The notes: generated from the sequence alone by a model not told the origin. A DNA stretch of 64,000 nucleotides from an uncultured Colwellia sp. (GCA_913058395.1 CAJXQI010000001.1:1-64000); one strand, 5' to 3'; shown: positions 1 to 9,737, counted from the first letter of the stretch. Translations and numbers: made by a program.

Positions 1-64
1 GAAATGTGTTAGCGCCGATGGTAGTGTGGGAGTTCCCATGTGAGAGTAGGACATTATCAGACTC
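1..64 (+). rRNA. rrf: 5S ribosomal RNA, 3' part (truncated by window edge)
   Basis: The first 64 bases match the 3' half of bacterial 5S rRNA, including the conserved stretch TAGCGCCGATGGTAGTGTGG and the later GAGAGTAGG. The 5' half lies outside the window, so this is the end of an rRNA operon that precedes epmA. The 3' end was placed by comparison with the E. coli 5S sequence and may be off by a few bases. Confidence 0.93.
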
Positions 65-84
65 CCTTTTTTAAAGGTATAAGT

Positions 85-114
85 AAGCCCTTGTCTTTTG
101 ACAAGGGCTTTTTT
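85..114 (+). terminator. Rho-independent terminator of the rRNA operon
   Basis: An 11-bp perfect stem, AAGCCCTTGTC with GACAAGGGCTT, encloses a TTTT loop and is followed by a run of T. It lies about 20 bases after the 5S rRNA end and before epmA, so it probably ends the rRNA transcript. Confidence 0.88.
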
Positions 115-156
115 CGTTTACAATATTTAAAATTTTCTTTAAAGGTAAATCTATTA

Positions 157-1134
157 ATGGCATGGCAAGCGAGCATGAGTTGGCAGCACGCTAAGCAACG
201 TGCACAGGTACTAGCTACTATTAGGGGGTTCTTTAGCAAGCGTGATGTTATAGAAGTTGAGACGCCTCTGCTATCGAACGGCACGATTACTGATGTTCAT
301 CTTGATCCTTTTATTACTCAATTCAATTATTCTTCCGATAGTAATATTGAACAATCAATACCGCTATACGCGCAAACTTCGCCTGAGTTCGCTATGAAGA
401 GGCTTTTAGCCAGTGGATACGGTTGCTGTTATCAAATATGTAAAGCATTTCGTCATGAACAACATGGACGTTACCATAACCCTGAGTTTACTATGCTTGA
501 ATGGTACCGACTCGGCTTTAACCATTTTCAACTTATGGATGAGTTGGCTGAGCTATTGGTAGAGGTTTTGCAATGTAATAAGGTTGATAAAATTACGTAT
601 CAAACCTTGTTTATACGTGAAGTAGCCATTGATCCATTATCGACAACGAAAAGTGAGCTTCTTGGATTAATAGCCCAGCGCGATATGCTGAGTGACTGGC
701 TTGTGAAGGAAGACTCTATTGATACATTGTTGCAGTTTATCATGTCTGAATTGATTGAACCCGAAATAGGCACAGAAGCTCCATGCTTTGTTTACAATTT
801 TCCGGCTAGCCAAGCATCACTAGCGAATATTAGCTCAGAAGATGAGCGTGTTGCAGAACGTTTTGAATGTTATTTTAAAGGAATAGAGTTGGCGAACGGT
901 TTTAATGAACTGACCGACGAAAAACTGCAAAGAGCACGTTTTGAAGAAGATAATAGAAAGAGAATTGAGTTAGACAAAGAAGAGCGCATGATTGATAAGA
1001 ACTTCTTATCTGCGCTCGATAGTGGCTTACCCAAGTGCTCTGGTGTTGCTATGGGTATTGATAGACTATTAATGCTTGCGCTGAGTGCAAATACTATCGA
1101 CCAAGTGATCACTTTTCCTATAGAAAATGCATAA
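157..1134 (+). CDS. epmA: EF-P beta-lysylation ligase EpmA (GenX/PoxA/YjeA)
   Basis: This is a lysyl-tRNA-synthetase paralogue that attaches (R)-beta-lysine to a conserved lysine of elongation factor P. It has the class II synthetase core without an anticodon-binding domain. Motif 2 is seen in FRHEQHGRYHNPEFTMLEWY and motif 3 in GVAMGIDRLLML near the C-terminus. From the ATG at 157 it is 325 aa, the usual EpmA length. The open frame extends back to 40, but that would put the start inside 5S rRNA and add an unrelated N-terminus. A second ATG at 175 is also possible. It converges on ntrC with an 8-bp gap. The partner epmB and the substrate gene efp are not in this window. Confidence 0.94.
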   Translation: MAWQASMSWQHAKQRAQVLATIRGFFSKRDVIEVETPLLSNGTITDVHLDPFITQFNYSSDSNIEQSIPLYAQTSPEFAMKRLLASGYGCCYQICKAFRHEQHGRYHNPEFTMLEWYRLGFNHFQLMDELAELLVEVLQCNKVDKITYQTLFIREVAIDPLSTTKSELLGLIAQRDMLSDWLVKEDSIDTLLQFIMSELIEPEIGTEAPCFVYNFPASQASLANISSEDERVAERFECYFKGIELANGFNELTDEKLQRARFEEDNRKRIELDKEERMIDKNFLSALDSGLPKCSGVAMGIDRLLMLALSANTIDQVITFPIENA

Positions 1135-1142
1135 TAATCAAA

Positions 1143-2549
1143 CTAGTCAGGCATATTAAGTTCTTTTAACTTTCTAGTTAAAGTATTTCGCCCCCAACCC
1201 AGGCGTTTAGCGGCTTCTTGCTTATGTCCTTGAGTATGTTGTAAGGCACAACTAAGTAATACTTTCTCGAATTCTGGTAATGCTTTGTCGATAATATTGC
1301 TGTTTCCTTGTAGCAGCTCACTATCGACCCATGACTTTAGGGTTTCTTGCCAACTACTATCAGTAGTTGTTGTTACTACTGGCTTATCAGTAAGTTCGCT
1401 AGGTAAGTCATCAAGCAGCACTTCTTTACCACTGGCCATGACGGTAAGAAAACGACAAATATTCTCTAGCTGTCTGACATTACCTGGCCATTCACACTGC
1501 TCTAGATAGGTCAATGCAGATTTATGTAGTGTTTTACTTTCAACCGAAAGCTCGTTTGCTGCTTGTTTTAAAAAGTGTGAAGCAAGCTGTGCAATATCCT
1601 CTTTACGCTCTCGAAGGCTTGGAATATGTATTCTGATGACATTTAAGCGATGAAACAAATCTTCACGAAATTCACCGCTATCAACCCGTTCTTCTAAGTT
1701 TTGATGGGTAGCCGCAAGAATTCTGACATCAACCTTGATTGGTGAATGTCCACCTACTCTATAGAATTGACCATCAGCCAATACACGTAATAACCGAGTT
1801 TGAATATCAAGTGGCATATCGCCAATCTCATCTAAAAATAACGTCCCTTCGTGCGCTTGTTCAAACCGGCCATGTCTTACCGCATTAGCACCCGTGAATG
1901 CGCCTTTTTCGTGGCCAAATAGTTCTGACTCAATAAGATCTTTGGGAATTGCGGCCATATTAAGTGGTATAAATGGGGCTGAAGAACGCGGACTATGCAT
2001 ATGTAGAGCATGAGCGACTAGTTCTTTACCTGTACCCGACTCGCCATTAATTAAAACGCTAATGCTTGAACGAGAAAGTCGTCCAATGGCGCGGAACACT
2101 TCCTGCATTGATGGAGCTGCACCGATAATACCGACATTTTCTGCGAAAGGGACATTAAGTTGCTTTTTGGACTTCAATTCTCGTGCGTGCGTTAGTGCTC
2201 TGTTAGTGAGGCTAATAGCATCATCAATATCAAATGGTTTCGGTAAATACTCAAATGCACCACCTTGGTATGCGTTAACTGCGCTATCAAGATCTGAGTG
2301 TGCGGTCATGATGATGACGGGAATATGCTCGAATTGTTGGTTGATTTGGCTTAATAAAGTCATACCATCAATATTTGGCATACGAATATCCGAAATAATT
2401 ACTTCTGGCTGGTTATGCTCTAGGGCAATGAGTAGATCTTGAGGATCATGAAATGTTCCAACACTTATATTGGCATTTGATAATGCTTTCTCTAGCACCC
2501 AGCGAATAGAGCTATCGTCATCAACTATCCAGACTTGTTCTGTGATCAT
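1143..2549 (-). CDS. ntrC: Nitrogen regulation response regulator NtrC (GlnG)
   Basis: This is the sigma-54 activator of nitrogen-assimilation genes, 468 aa. An N-terminal receiver domain (about 1-120) has the acidic pocket D11/D12 and phospho-acceptor D54. The central AAA+ domain (about 140-370) has Walker A GESGTGKE and the sigma-54 contact loop GAFTGA. A C-terminal Fis-type helix-turn-helix ends the protein (RLGWGRNTLTRKLKEL). The start codon overlaps the ntrB stop codon as ATGA, so the two are translationally coupled. It probably acts on the two boxes upstream of glnA at 5889-5925. Confidence 0.97.
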   Translation of the reverse strand: MITEQVWIVDDDSSIRWVLEKALSNANISVGTFHDPQDLLIALEHNQPEVIISDIRMPNIDGMTLLSQINQQFEHIPVIIMTAHSDLDSAVNAYQGGAFEYLPKPFDIDDAISLTNRALTHARELKSKKQLNVPFAENVGIIGAAPSMQEVFRAIGRLSRSSISVLINGESGTGKELVAHALHMHSPRSSAPFIPLNMAAIPKDLIESELFGHEKGAFTGANAVRHGRFEQAHEGTLFLDEIGDMPLDIQTRLLRVLADGQFYRVGGHSPIKVDVRILAATHQNLEERVDSGEFREDLFHRLNVIRIHIPSLRERKEDIAQLASHFLKQAANELSVESKTLHKSALTYLEQCEWPGNVRQLENICRFLTVMASGKEVLLDDLPSELTDKPVVTTTTDSSWQETLKSWVDSELLQGNSNIIDKALPEFEKVLLSCALQHTQGHKQEAAKRLGWGRNTLTRKLKELNMPD

Positions 2550-3634
2550 GAATTTATCTCGCTGTTAAAAGGTAATAAAATTGTGAATTCGGTGTGTCTG
2601 GGACGGCTTTTACATGAAAGCTTACCGTTGTGCTGATGAACAATGGTTTGACAAATAGATAAGCCTAGACCTGTGCCTGATGCTCTACCTGAAACCATAG
2701 GGTAAAAAAGTGTGCTTTGAATATGCTCAGGAATCCCCGGACCATCATCAATAATGTTGATTTCTGCACATAACTTTATACGTTTGCCATTAATCGTTTT
2801 ATTACTGGCTGCTCGTGTTCTTAGTGTTATCTTGTTATCACTACCCAATACTTGAATGGCGTTATTAACAATGTTGATAATGGTTTGTTGGAGCTTGTCT
2901 TGATCAAATATCAATTCGGGTATTGAGGGGTCATAGTCTCGTTCAAGTACAATATTTTTAGGATTGTCAAATTTTGTCAGTTGGAATATTTTTTCAATTA
3001 CGATATGAATATTCTGCAATTTCATTACTGGCAACTGATTAGGCCCTAACAAGCGGTCTACTAAGTTGGTTAATCTATCAGCTTGTTCAATGATCATGGC
3101 GGTATATTCTTTTTGTTCAATATTGAGCTCTAAATCTAATAATTGCGCTGCGCCGCGCAAGCCGCCAAGGGGATTTTTAATTTCATGAGCCAAACCGCGG
3201 ATCAAATCTCGAGCAGATTCCCACTGTTGTTGTTGAAATGCTTCTGCGCTGATTTGTTTTTGCTGATCAATTTGTTTGAATTCCAATAATATATGTGGCT
3301 GGTTTTCAAAGGTGACCGAAGAGGCGGTAATTTCAACGGTAATTTTTCGATGATCAAAAAACTCTATTGTTACGTCACTATCGCTAAACTCCTGACCCGT
3401 AGTGAGTAACTGTTGTAAGCGATTGCTATTAATAGGTGTGTTGTAAAATACTTGTTCGATAGGAAGTTGGTATAGTTTACTTAAACTTTTTACCAATAAA
3501 GCTTCTGCTGCAGGATTGACATAACAAATGGCAAGGCTTTGGTCTAATACCACTACAGCTGTCACCATTTGATTGGGCAATGCTTGCTGATAGTGAACTT
3601 TTAGTTGTTGTAAATCTACCATAGTATTTGACAT
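2546..3634 (-). CDS. ntrB: Nitrogen regulation sensor histidine kinase NtrB (GlnL)
   Basis: This is a cytosolic histidine kinase/phosphatase that controls NtrC, normally under PII control. It has an N-terminal PAS domain (about 20-120), a dimerisation/phosphoacceptor segment with GLAHEIKNPLGGLRGAAQLL (H150 from the start chosen here) and a C-terminal ATPase with the N, G1 (DDGPGIP) and G2 (GTGLGL) boxes. No membrane segment is visible. The open frame extends to a TTG at 3652, but AAAGG sits 6 bases before the ATG at 3634, so that start is preferred. It lies between the DUF4124 gene and ntrC in the same direction. Confidence 0.95.
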   Translation of the reverse strand: MSNTMVDLQQLKVHYQQALPNQMVTAVVVLDQSLAICYVNPAAEALLVKSLSKLYQLPIEQVFYNTPINSNRLQQLLTTGQEFSDSDVTIEFFDHRKITVEITASSVTFENQPHILLEFKQIDQQKQISAEAFQQQQWESARDLIRGLAHEIKNPLGGLRGAAQLLDLELNIEQKEYTAMIIEQADRLTNLVDRLLGPNQLPVMKLQNIHIVIEKIFQLTKFDNPKNIVLERDYDPSIPELIFDQDKLQQTIINIVNNAIQVLGSDNKITLRTRAASNKTINGKRIKLCAEINIIDDGPGIPEHIQSTLFYPMVSGRASGTGLGLSICQTIVHQHNGKLSCKSRPRHTEFTILLPFNSEINS

Positions 3635-3710
3635 CATCATCCTTTGCACCAAAATAGTGCGTTAAGTAACGAGTGTAAATAATTATGGTGCAATATGCAC
3701 TTAAATACTG

Positions 3711-4238
3711 CTAGTTTGCCTTGTTAACAGAGACTCTATGCATATAAAACGTTACAGGAGAAGATGTTGCAATAACCTTGCCTTTGTCGCTAATCAAAGT
3801 CATTTTTATTTTATGTTCGCCTCGGTCAACATTTCGAAGTACAAACATAGAATGGGTTTGAGGTTTCTCGTATGGTTTACCGTCTAGATACAATTGGATT
3901 TTAAGTCCGCGTTTAAAAATGGGTTGTATTCTACCTGAAACATAAACTGAACCAGTATTGTCACGCACGGTGGCGTTGCTTTCTGGCTGAGTAATATTTA
4001 CTTGGTATTTTTCATCTATAACTTTTGGAGTAATATCTAGAACTGAGGTATCTACAGAAGATTTCATTGTGTTAGATTCTTGTATTTCAACTTCTTCTGC
4101 GCCAGGCATAGGACTGTCTGAAAATACCAATACTCCTTGCTCATTGCGCCACACGTATACTTTAGCTGAGCCGGCAAATAACGGAACAGCTTGCGTAAGC
4201 AATATAAAAAATATGCAAATACGGGCAAAATTATTCAA
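3711..4238 (-). CDS. Secreted DUF4124 domain protein
   Basis: This protein of about 175 aa begins with a signal peptide (hydrophobic FFILLTQAVPLFAG). A DUF4124 module follows (VYVWRNEQGVLVFSDSPMPG), a short domain common in gammaproteobacterial envelope proteins of unknown function. The C-terminal half looks like an Ig-like beta domain. The frame is open back to 4301, but that start would lie in the glnA terminator. A TTG at 4238 has AGGAA 6 bases upstream and puts the signal peptide at the N-terminus. The gene sits between glnA and ntrB on the same strand. Its link to nitrogen control is positional only. Confidence 0.8.
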   Translation of the reverse strand: MNNFARICIFFILLTQAVPLFAGSAKVYVWRNEQGVLVFSDSPMPGAEEVEIQESNTMKSSVDTSVLDITPKVIDEKYQVNITQPESNATVRDNTGSVYVSGRIQPIFKRGLKIQLYLDGKPYEKPQTHSMFVLRNVDRGEHKIKMTLISDKGKVIATSSPVTFYMHRVSVNKAN

Positions 4239-4299
4239 AAGTAAGTTCCTGTTCCGTAGGTATCTCTCTAATCTATCCAAATAATAGCCTTTGTGCCAC

Positions 4300-4327
4300 A
4301 AAAAAGCTCACCTAAGTGAGCTTTTTT
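4300..4327. terminator. Bidirectional hairpin terminator after glnA
   Basis: AAGCTCAC-CTAA-GTGAGCTT forms an 8-bp stem with A on one side and T on the other. It lies 22 bp after the glnA stop and would end or attenuate the glnA transcript before DUF4124-ntrB-ntrC. Confidence 0.85.
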
Positions 4328-4349
4328 CACAACTAACTAGTTGAATTTG

Positions 4350-5756
4350 TTATACGCTGTAGTACATATCAAATTCAATTGGGTGAGTCGTTGAGTTTAA
4401 TAATTCAACTTCGTCACGCTTCAAACCGATATATGCGTTGATCATATCTTTATCCATAACGCCACCTTCAGTTAAGAAGTCCATGTCATTTTCTAAAGCA
4501 TCAAGTGCTTCTTCAAAAGATGAAGCAACTTGTGGAATAGCTGCTGCTTCTTCTGCAGGAAGGTCGTATAAATCTTTATCCATAGCATCACCAGGGTGGA
4601 TCTTGTTTTTGATACCGTCAAGGCCAGCCATTAACATTGCTGTAAAACCTAAGTAAGGGTTCATTGTTGGATCAGGGAAACGAACTTCGATACGCATTGC
4701 TTTAGGGCTAGGCACAATTGGAATACGAATTGATGCAGAACGGTTACGTGCTGAGTAAGCAAGCATTACCGGAGCTTCAAAACCTGGAACAAGACGTTTG
4801 TAAGAGTTAGTTGAAGCATTTGTGAAAGCATTTAGTGCTTTAGCATGCTTGATGATACCACCAACATAGTAAAGTGCCATTTCAGATAATCCGCCGTACT
4901 TGTCGCCAGAAAATAAGTTAACACCGTCTTTTGCAAGTGACTGATGAACGTGCATACCGGTACCGTTATCACCTACAAGTGGTTTCGGCATAAAAGTCGC
5001 TGTTTTGCCATATGCATGTGCAACGTTATGAACAACGTACTTGTATATTTGCACTTCATCGGCCTTTTTAACCATAGTGTTAAAACGACAAGCAATTTCG
5101 TTTTGTCCGGCTGTTGCTACTTCATGGTGATGTGCTTCAACAACTAAGCCCATTTCTTCCATAACTAAACACATAGCTGAACGTAAATCTTGTGATGAAT
5201 CTACTGGTGCTGTTGGGAAGTAACCACCTTTTACGCCAGGACGATGCCCCATGTTGCCTTCTTCGTATTCTGTACCAGAATTCCAAGCAGCTTCTTTGTC
5301 ATCAATTTTGTAGAATGAACCACTCATGTCGGTATGAAAACGCACGTCATCAAAAACAAAGAACTCTGGCTCTGGACCAATTAATACGGTATCAGCAATG
5401 CCTGTACTGCGCATATAGTCTTCAGCGCGTTTAGCTACTGAACGAGGGTCACGGCTATAACCTTGCATTGTCGCAGGTTCAACAATATCACAACGAATGT
5501 TCAATGTTACAGCTTCAGTAAACGGGTCTAATACAGCAGATTCAGCATCAGGCATCATTACCATGTCTGATTCGTTAATGCCTTTCCAACCTTCAATTGA
5601 AGAGCCATCAAACATTTTACCATCTTCAAAAAAGTCGTCGTTTACTTGGTGGTGAGGAATTGAAACGTGTTGTTCTTTACCTTTAGAGTCGGTAAAGCGT
5701 AAATCAACAAACTTGACGTCATGTTCTTTAATTAAATCTAAAACTGCGTTTGACAT
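4350..5756 (-). CDS. glnA: Glutamine synthetase, type I (GlnA)
   Basis: This enzyme makes glutamine from glutamate, ammonia and ATP in the cytoplasm and is the main route of ammonium assimilation. At 468 aa it has the length of the proteobacterial GSI-beta type. Visible features are the N-terminal beta-grasp region, the [18 protein letters not shown] segment, the ATP/metal-binding [10 protein letters not shown] region and the adenylylation tyrosine in DLYDLP near residue 397. GGAG lies 7 bases before the ATG. It is the first gene of a glnA-DUF4124-ntrB-ntrC run, diverges from typA, and is preceded by a sigma-54 promoter and NtrC boxes. Confidence 0.98.
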   Translation of the reverse strand: MSNAVLDLIKEHDVKFVDLRFTDSKGKEQHVSIPHHQVNDDFFEDGKMFDGSSIEGWKGINESDMVMMPDAESAVLDPFTEAVTLNIRCDIVEPATMQGYSRDPRSVAKRAEDYMRSTGIADTVLIGPEPEFFVFDDVRFHTDMSGSFYKIDDKEAAWNSGTEYEEGNMGHRPGVKGGYFPTAPVDSSQDLRSAMCLVMEEMGLVVEAHHHEVATAGQNEIACRFNTMVKKADEVQIYKYVVHNVAHAYGKTATFMPKPLVGDNGTGMHVHQSLAKDGVNLFSGDKYGGLSEMALYYVGGIIKHAKALNAFTNASTNSYKRLVPGFEAPVMLAYSARNRSASIRIPIVPSPKAMRIEVRFPDPTMNPYLGFTAMLMAGLDGIKNKIHPGDAMDKDLYDLPAEEAAAIPQVASSFEEALDALENDMDFLTEGGVMDKDMINAYIGLKRDEVELLNSTTHPIEFDMYYSV

Positions 5757-5820
5757 TGAAAGTCTCCAGGTAGTGAAATCTTAAATTTTCAAAAAATTAA
5801 TTTTGTATTGTCTGTGCATA

Positions 5821-5836
5821 AGCGAATATTGTGCCA
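5821..5836 (-). promoter_or_regulatory. Sigma-54 promoter of glnA
   Basis: On the minus strand the sequence TGGCACAATATTCGCT has GG and GC separated by exactly 10 bases, as in the -24/-12 consensus TGGCAC-N5-TTGC, with one mismatch. It lies 65 bp before the glnA start codon and predicts a transcript start near 5810. Confidence 0.85.
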
Positions 5837-5888
5837 AGGATAAAGTCATTGAAATATATGCCTTTAATGATTTTTAACTATTAGCGCT

Positions 5889-5903
5889 GCACCAATGTGG
5901 TGC
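5889..5903. promoter_or_regulatory. NtrC-binding enhancer box 1 (glnA)
   Basis: GCACCAATGTGGTGC is a palindrome (GCACCA/TGGTGC with a 3-base centre). It is nearly identical to the E. coli glnA NtrC site GCACCAACATGGTGC. It lies about 86 bp upstream of the predicted sigma-54 transcript start. Confidence 0.85.
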
Positions 5904-5910
5904 GATTGCT

Positions 5911-5925
5911 GCTGCATTGTGGTGC
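5911..5925. promoter_or_regulatory. NtrC-binding enhancer box 2 (glnA), weaker
   Basis: GCTGCATTGTGGTGC keeps the right half-site TGGTGC and part of the left half. It is centred 22 bp (two helical turns) from box 1, which suits cooperative NtrC binding on one DNA face. Confidence 0.65.
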
Positions 5926-6101
5926 GCATGCTCTAATTTGGCCATTGAAGTATATCAAGAGGAAAATGCTTTGTTATTATTAATTTAAGCTATATTTTTA
6001 ATACAGTGTCTTTATCCGTACTTCTACTGTACAATACGCGCCCAATTGTAGTCCTATATTCTTTTAATGAAAAAGTCTTTAAAGAAAAGTGAGTAAAGCC
6101 A

Positions 6102-7919
6102 GTGCTAGATAAATTACGTAATGTCGCAATCATTGCCCACGTTGACCATGGTAAAACAACGTTGGTTGACAAGTTATTAGAACAGTCAGGTACGCTTGAT
6201 GTCCGAGGCGGTCTTGAAGAACGTACGATGGACTCGAACGATATCGAGAAAGAACGTGGTATTACTATTTTAGCTAAAAACACCGCGATTAATTACCAAG
6301 ATTACCGTGTAAATATCGTTGATACTCCTGGCCATGCTGATTTTGGTGGCGAAGTTGAGCGTGTAATGTCAATGGTAGATTCAGTACTACTAATTGTTGA
6401 TGCGCAAGAAGGTCCAATGCCGCAAACTCGCTTTGTGACACAAAAAGCGTTCGCTCAAGGTTTAAAGCCAATTGTTGTTATCAATAAAGTTGATAAACCT
6501 GGTTCTCGTCCTGATTGGGTTATGGATCAAGTTTTCGAATTATTTGACAACTTAGGCGCAACTGACGAACAGCTAGACTTTAAAGTGGTTTACGCTTCAG
6601 CAATCAATGGCTGGGCATCACTTGAAGAAGGCGAAACTGGCTCAAACATGACACCATTGTTTGAAACAATTCTTTCAGAAGTTCCTGCGCCACAAGCAGA
6701 CCCTGAAGGCGCATTCCAAATGCAAATTTCTCAACTTGATTACAGCTCATACTTAGGCGTAATCGGTGTTGGTCGTATCATGCGTGGTAGCGTTAAGCCT
6801 AACCAACAAGTAACAATACAATTAGCAAACGGTGGCGTACACAATGCTAAAGTAGGTAAAGTTTTTGGTTACTTAGGTTTAGAGCGTCATGACATTGCAG
6901 AAGGTTTTGCTGGTGATATTATTGCAATCACTGGTTTAGGCGAATTGAAAATATCAGATACTATTTGTTGTCCAACAGAAGTTGAAGGTTTACCAGCGCT
7001 ATCTATTGATGAACCTACTATTAACATGACTTTCCAAGTTAATACTTCACCATTTTGTGGTAAAGAAGGTAAGTATGTTACTTCACGTAACATTAAAGAT
7101 CGTTTAGAAAAAGAACTTGTACATAACGTTGCTTTACGCGTTGAACAACTAGATGATCCTGATAAGTTTAAAGTATCTGGTCGTGGTGAATTACATTTAG
7201 GTATCTTAATTGAAAACATGCGTCGTGAAGGTTACGAAATCGCAGTATCACGTCCTGAAGTAATTGAACGTGAAATTGATGGTGTATTACACGAACCATA
7301 CGAAACAGTAACTATCGATGTTGAAGAACAACATCAAGGCCCTATCATGGAGAAGATGGGTGTTCGTAAAGCTGAATTAACTGATATGGCACCAGATGGT
7401 ACTGGTCGTATTCGTATGGACTTCATCATGCCAAGTCGTGGTTTGATCGGTTTCCAAACTGAATTTATGACATTAACTTCTGGCTCTGGTTTGATTTACC
7501 ATACATTCTTTGAATACGGTCCTCATAAAGGTGGCGATATCGGCCAACGTAAAAATGGTGTAATGATTGCCAATGCAACAGGTAAAGCATTAACTAACGC
7601 GATATTCAACTTACAGTCTCGTGGTCGTATGTTGATCGGTCACGGTATTGATATTTATGAAGGTCAAGTTATTGGTATTCATAGCCGTGATAACGATTTA
7701 ACGGTAAACGCTCTTAAAGGCAAGCAGTTAACTAACGTTCGTTCATCAGGTACTGATGAAGCGCAAACATTAACGCCACCTATTCTTATGTCTCTTGAGC
7801 AAGCGCTTGAGTTTATTGATAACGATGAATTGGTTGAAGTAACACCTGAAAGTATTCGTATACGTAAGAAATTCTTAAAAGAATCTGACCGTAAACGTGA
7901 AGGTCGTTCTGCTAAATAG
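6102..7919 (+). CDS. typA: Ribosome-dependent GTPase TypA/BipA
   Basis: This is a translational GTPase of the EF-G family that acts in ribosome assembly and in stress or cold adaptation. At 605 aa it matches the family. G1 AHVDHGKTT starts near residue 11, G3 is [12 protein letters not shown] and G4 is NKVDKPG. The EF-G-like domains and the BipA-specific C-terminal domain follow. The start is GTG at 6102 (protein begins [20 protein letters not shown]), which matches the E. coli N-terminus. It diverges from glnA, as in E. coli. Confidence 0.98.
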   Translation: MLDKLRNVAIIAHVDHGKTTLVDKLLEQSGTLDVRGGLEERTMDSNDIEKERGITILAKNTAINYQDYRVNIVDTPGHADFGGEVERVMSMVDSVLLIVDAQEGPMPQTRFVTQKAFAQGLKPIVVINKVDKPGSRPDWVMDQVFELFDNLGATDEQLDFKVVYASAINGWASLEEGETGSNMTPLFETILSEVPAPQADPEGAFQMQISQLDYSSYLGVIGVGRIMRGSVKPNQQVTIQLANGGVHNAKVGKVFGYLGLERHDIAEGFAGDIIAITGLGELKISDTICCPTEVEGLPALSIDEPTINMTFQVNTSPFCGKEGKYVTSRNIKDRLEKELVHNVALRVEQLDDPDKFKVSGRGELHLGILIENMRREGYEIAVSRPEVIEREIDGVLHEPYETVTIDVEEQHQGPIMEKMGVRKAELTDMAPDGTGRIRMDFIMPSRGLIGFQTEFMTLTSGSGLIYHTFFEYGPHKGGDIGQRKNGVMIANATGKALTNAIFNLQSRGRMLIGHGIDIYEGQVIGIHSRDNDLTVNALKGKQLTNVRSSGTDEAQTLTPPILMSLEQALEFIDNDELVEVTPESIRIRKKFLKESDRKREGRSAK

Positions 7920-7941
7920 ACTTTAGTAAATTACTAATTTA

Positions 7942-7975
7942 AAAACCACTTGGGGTAACTCAAGTGGTTTTTTTT
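7942..7975 (+). terminator. Rho-independent terminator of typA
   Basis: AAAACCACTTG and CAAGTGGTTTT form an 11-bp stem around a short loop, and a T run follows. It begins 23 bp after the typA stop. Confidence 0.9.
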
Positions 7976-8241
7976 GAGCTCTTCTTTATCAGTAGTGAAG
8001 AGATTATAAATGTAAGACATATCTCAAAATACTATCAGCCATAAACATCGCTAATTTAGCCCAATATTTAATTGTCAATTAAAACAGCCTGTTAAATATA
8101 CAGATATAACACATCTATAAGTTATTCAATATTTACCTCAAATCCTTTTTTAATCTACCTTTTAGAATTAAGTTCTACTGCTATAGTTTAGCTATCTACA
8201 AACAGCTGCAGTGACTTAAAACACTGAGGAAGGCAGAAAAC
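7976..8241. other. AT-rich spacer before the two small ORFs
   Basis: No gene is visible here. A TTGTCA at 8072-8077 with AATATA 17 bp downstream is a possible but weak promoter for the following small ORFs. The only other clear signal is the strong ribosome site GAGGAAGG just before 8242. Confidence 0.4.
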
Positions 8242-8424
8242 ATGGACCCAAGTAAACTTGTAAGGCTAAGTTGTTTATTTGAAAAAGCTGTTGCCAATAA
8301 TGCAAAATTATTAGAAAAACGTGAACTTGATGAATTGTATAATGAATTTATCAATGATGGACGTGATAATAAAGCTAATAATATGGTAATTTTTCCGTGT
8401 ACAGGAAGACGAACTGCAGGTTAA
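8242..8424 (+). CDS. Small uncharacterised protein (60 aa), paralogue of next ORF
   Basis: I do not recognise this family. It is a 60-aa soluble, charged protein with no signal peptide or membrane segment. A strong ribosome site (GAGGAAGG) precedes the ATG at the right distance, which argues that it is translated. Residues 6-20 (LVRLSCLFEKAVA) resemble residues 9-21 of the next ORF (LQQLSQLFENGLA), and both then continue with a Lys/Glu/Leu-rich helix, so they look like diverged duplicates. The C-terminus is short and basic (CTGRRTAG). Confidence 0.6.
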   Translation: MDPSKLVRLSCLFEKAVANNAKLLEKRELDELYNEFINDGRDNKANNMVIFPCTGRRTAG

Positions 8425-8463
8425 AATCATTGTAGTAAGTTAGTAAAGAAAAAGGAATTTTCT

Positions 8464-8622
8464 ATGTCACCCGAACAACTTAAAAATTTACAGCAATTAA
8501 GCCAGTTATTTGAAAACGGTTTAGCTGGCCCGAAACAAATTAAACAATTATCAGAGCTGTTGACTGAAGTTAATGTAAAGGATGACAATTCAAATGCAAG
8601 CTTTGAAGTATTTTCGTCATAA
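8464..8622 (+). CDS. Small uncharacterised protein (52 aa), paralogue of previous ORF
   Basis: This ORF runs from ATG 8464 to TAA 8622. It encodes 52 residues beginning MSPEQLKNLQQLSQLFENGL and ending FEVFSS. AAAGGA lies about 7 bases before the ATG. It is mostly helix-forming and lacks cysteine, signal peptide and membrane segment. It lies 39 bp after the 60-aa ORF, with which it shares an L-x2-L-S-x-L-F-E core. The function is unknown. The two may be co-transcribed. Confidence 0.6.
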   Translation: MSPEQLKNLQQLSQLFENGLAGPKQIKQLSELLTEVNVKDDNSNASFEVFSS

Positions 8623-8775
8623 CGCTAAAATATTCTTATCTCTTTCCTATAAATAGAAAACTCAAAGAAATTCTATTCATAAAGCTATTTATAAATAACA
8701 ATTTTGTGACAATACACTATCGTTCCGTCCGGCATTATTTTAATATATTACTAATTGTAATGAACAGTGACGTCT

Positions 8776-9654
8776 ATGCATCCCAAGCTAGAAGAAATTA
8801 AACAAAACGATCATGTAAAAAAAGTATCAAGTTTTTTGTACTTGTTTCTGAGCAACCTGAAAAAAGAGCATATTCATGTCACTGCTGGTTACTTATCTTA
8901 TGTCACATTAATGTCATTAGTGCCTTTAATGGTTGTGATGCTTTCAGTAATGACAGCTTTTCCTATTTTCTCCGATATTCGCGAAATGATTGAAAATTTC
9001 GTATATCAAAACTTTGTACCTGCTTCTGGTGATGTTGTTAGAGAACACATCACAGGCTTTGTTAGTAATGCATCTAAAATGTCTGCAGTGGCGATCACAG
9101 CACTATTTGTTTTTGCAATGTTACTTATTTCAGCTATTGATAAATGTTTGAATAAACTTTGGCGAGTAAATGAAAAAAGACGCGTGATGACGTCATTTTC
9201 TATGTATTGGATGGTATTAACCTTAGGACCTGTTTTAGTAGGTAGTAGTTTGGTTATGACCTCTTATATTGTTTCATTAGTTTCATTCGGTGATTATGAC
9301 TTATTAGGTATTACCAATATATTTGTTCGAGCTTTACCTCTATTTGCTTCAATTGCTGCATTTTTCATCTTGTATATGGTAGTGCCGAATAAAATTATTC
9401 CAATGAAATTCGCTTTAGCTGGAGCAACTTTAGCGGCCATTTTATTTGAAATTGCCAAGAAATCTTTTGCTATCTATGTGACACAACTGCCATCTTATCA
9501 AGCCATATATGGCGCGTTATCAAGTATTCCTATTCTATTTTTATGGGTCTACTTAAGTTGGCTAGTGGTACTTATAGGAGCATTATTTACCGTTTCATTA
9601 GAAGACTTTGAAGTAAAACGTAAAGCAGGAGTTAATGAAAAAGAGGTAGCGTAA
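8776..9654 (+). CDS. yihY: Inner-membrane protein YihY (BrkB/UPF0761 family)
   Basis: This is a polytopic inner-membrane protein of about 292 aa from the YihY/BrkB family, once misnamed RNase BN. It has about six membrane segments. Family sequence blocks are present: [18 protein letters not shown] near 40, [11 protein letters not shown] in the middle and the C-terminal [18 protein letters not shown]. The molecular function is not established. An in-frame GTG at 8767 is another possible start, and neither has a clear ribosome site. In E. coli yihY also lies just before dtd; here a peptidase gene lies between them. Confidence 0.92.
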   Translation: MHPKLEEIKQNDHVKKVSSFLYLFLSNLKKEHIHVTAGYLSYVTLMSLVPLMVVMLSVMTAFPIFSDIREMIENFVYQNFVPASGDVVREHITGFVSNASKMSAVAITALFVFAMLLISAIDKCLNKLWRVNEKRRVMTSFSMYWMVLTLGPVLVGSSLVMTSYIVSLVSFGDYDLLGITNIFVRALPLFASIAAFFILYMVVPNKIIPMKFALAGATLAAILFEIAKKSFAIYVTQLPSYQAIYGALSSIPILFLWVYLSWLVVLIGALFTVSLEDFEVKRKAGVNEKEVA

Positions 9655-9737
9655 TTTATTGTTTAGGCCACTACGATAATATCGCTATTTGCTAATCTAG
9701 CAACTAAACTGACACTATTCTCTTCAAGGAGGAATAT

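Larger units (their letters stand above)
5757..6101. other. glnA-typA divergent intergenic region
   Basis: This 345-bp gap separates divergent glnA and typA. It holds the sigma-54 promoter and the two NtrC boxes listed separately. A housekeeping promoter for typA is expected near 6000-6060 (TACAAT at 6030-6035), but I cannot see a convincing -35 element. Confidence 0.7.

Noticed and set aside
40-156. Upstream extension of epmA to an ATG at 40
   Set aside because: The start would lie inside 5S rRNA and its terminator, and the added residues do not match EpmA.
6007-6035. Possible sigma-70 promoter of typA
   Set aside because: TACAAT is acceptable as -10, but the -35 (TGTCTT) is poor, so it is not listed as a separate feature.
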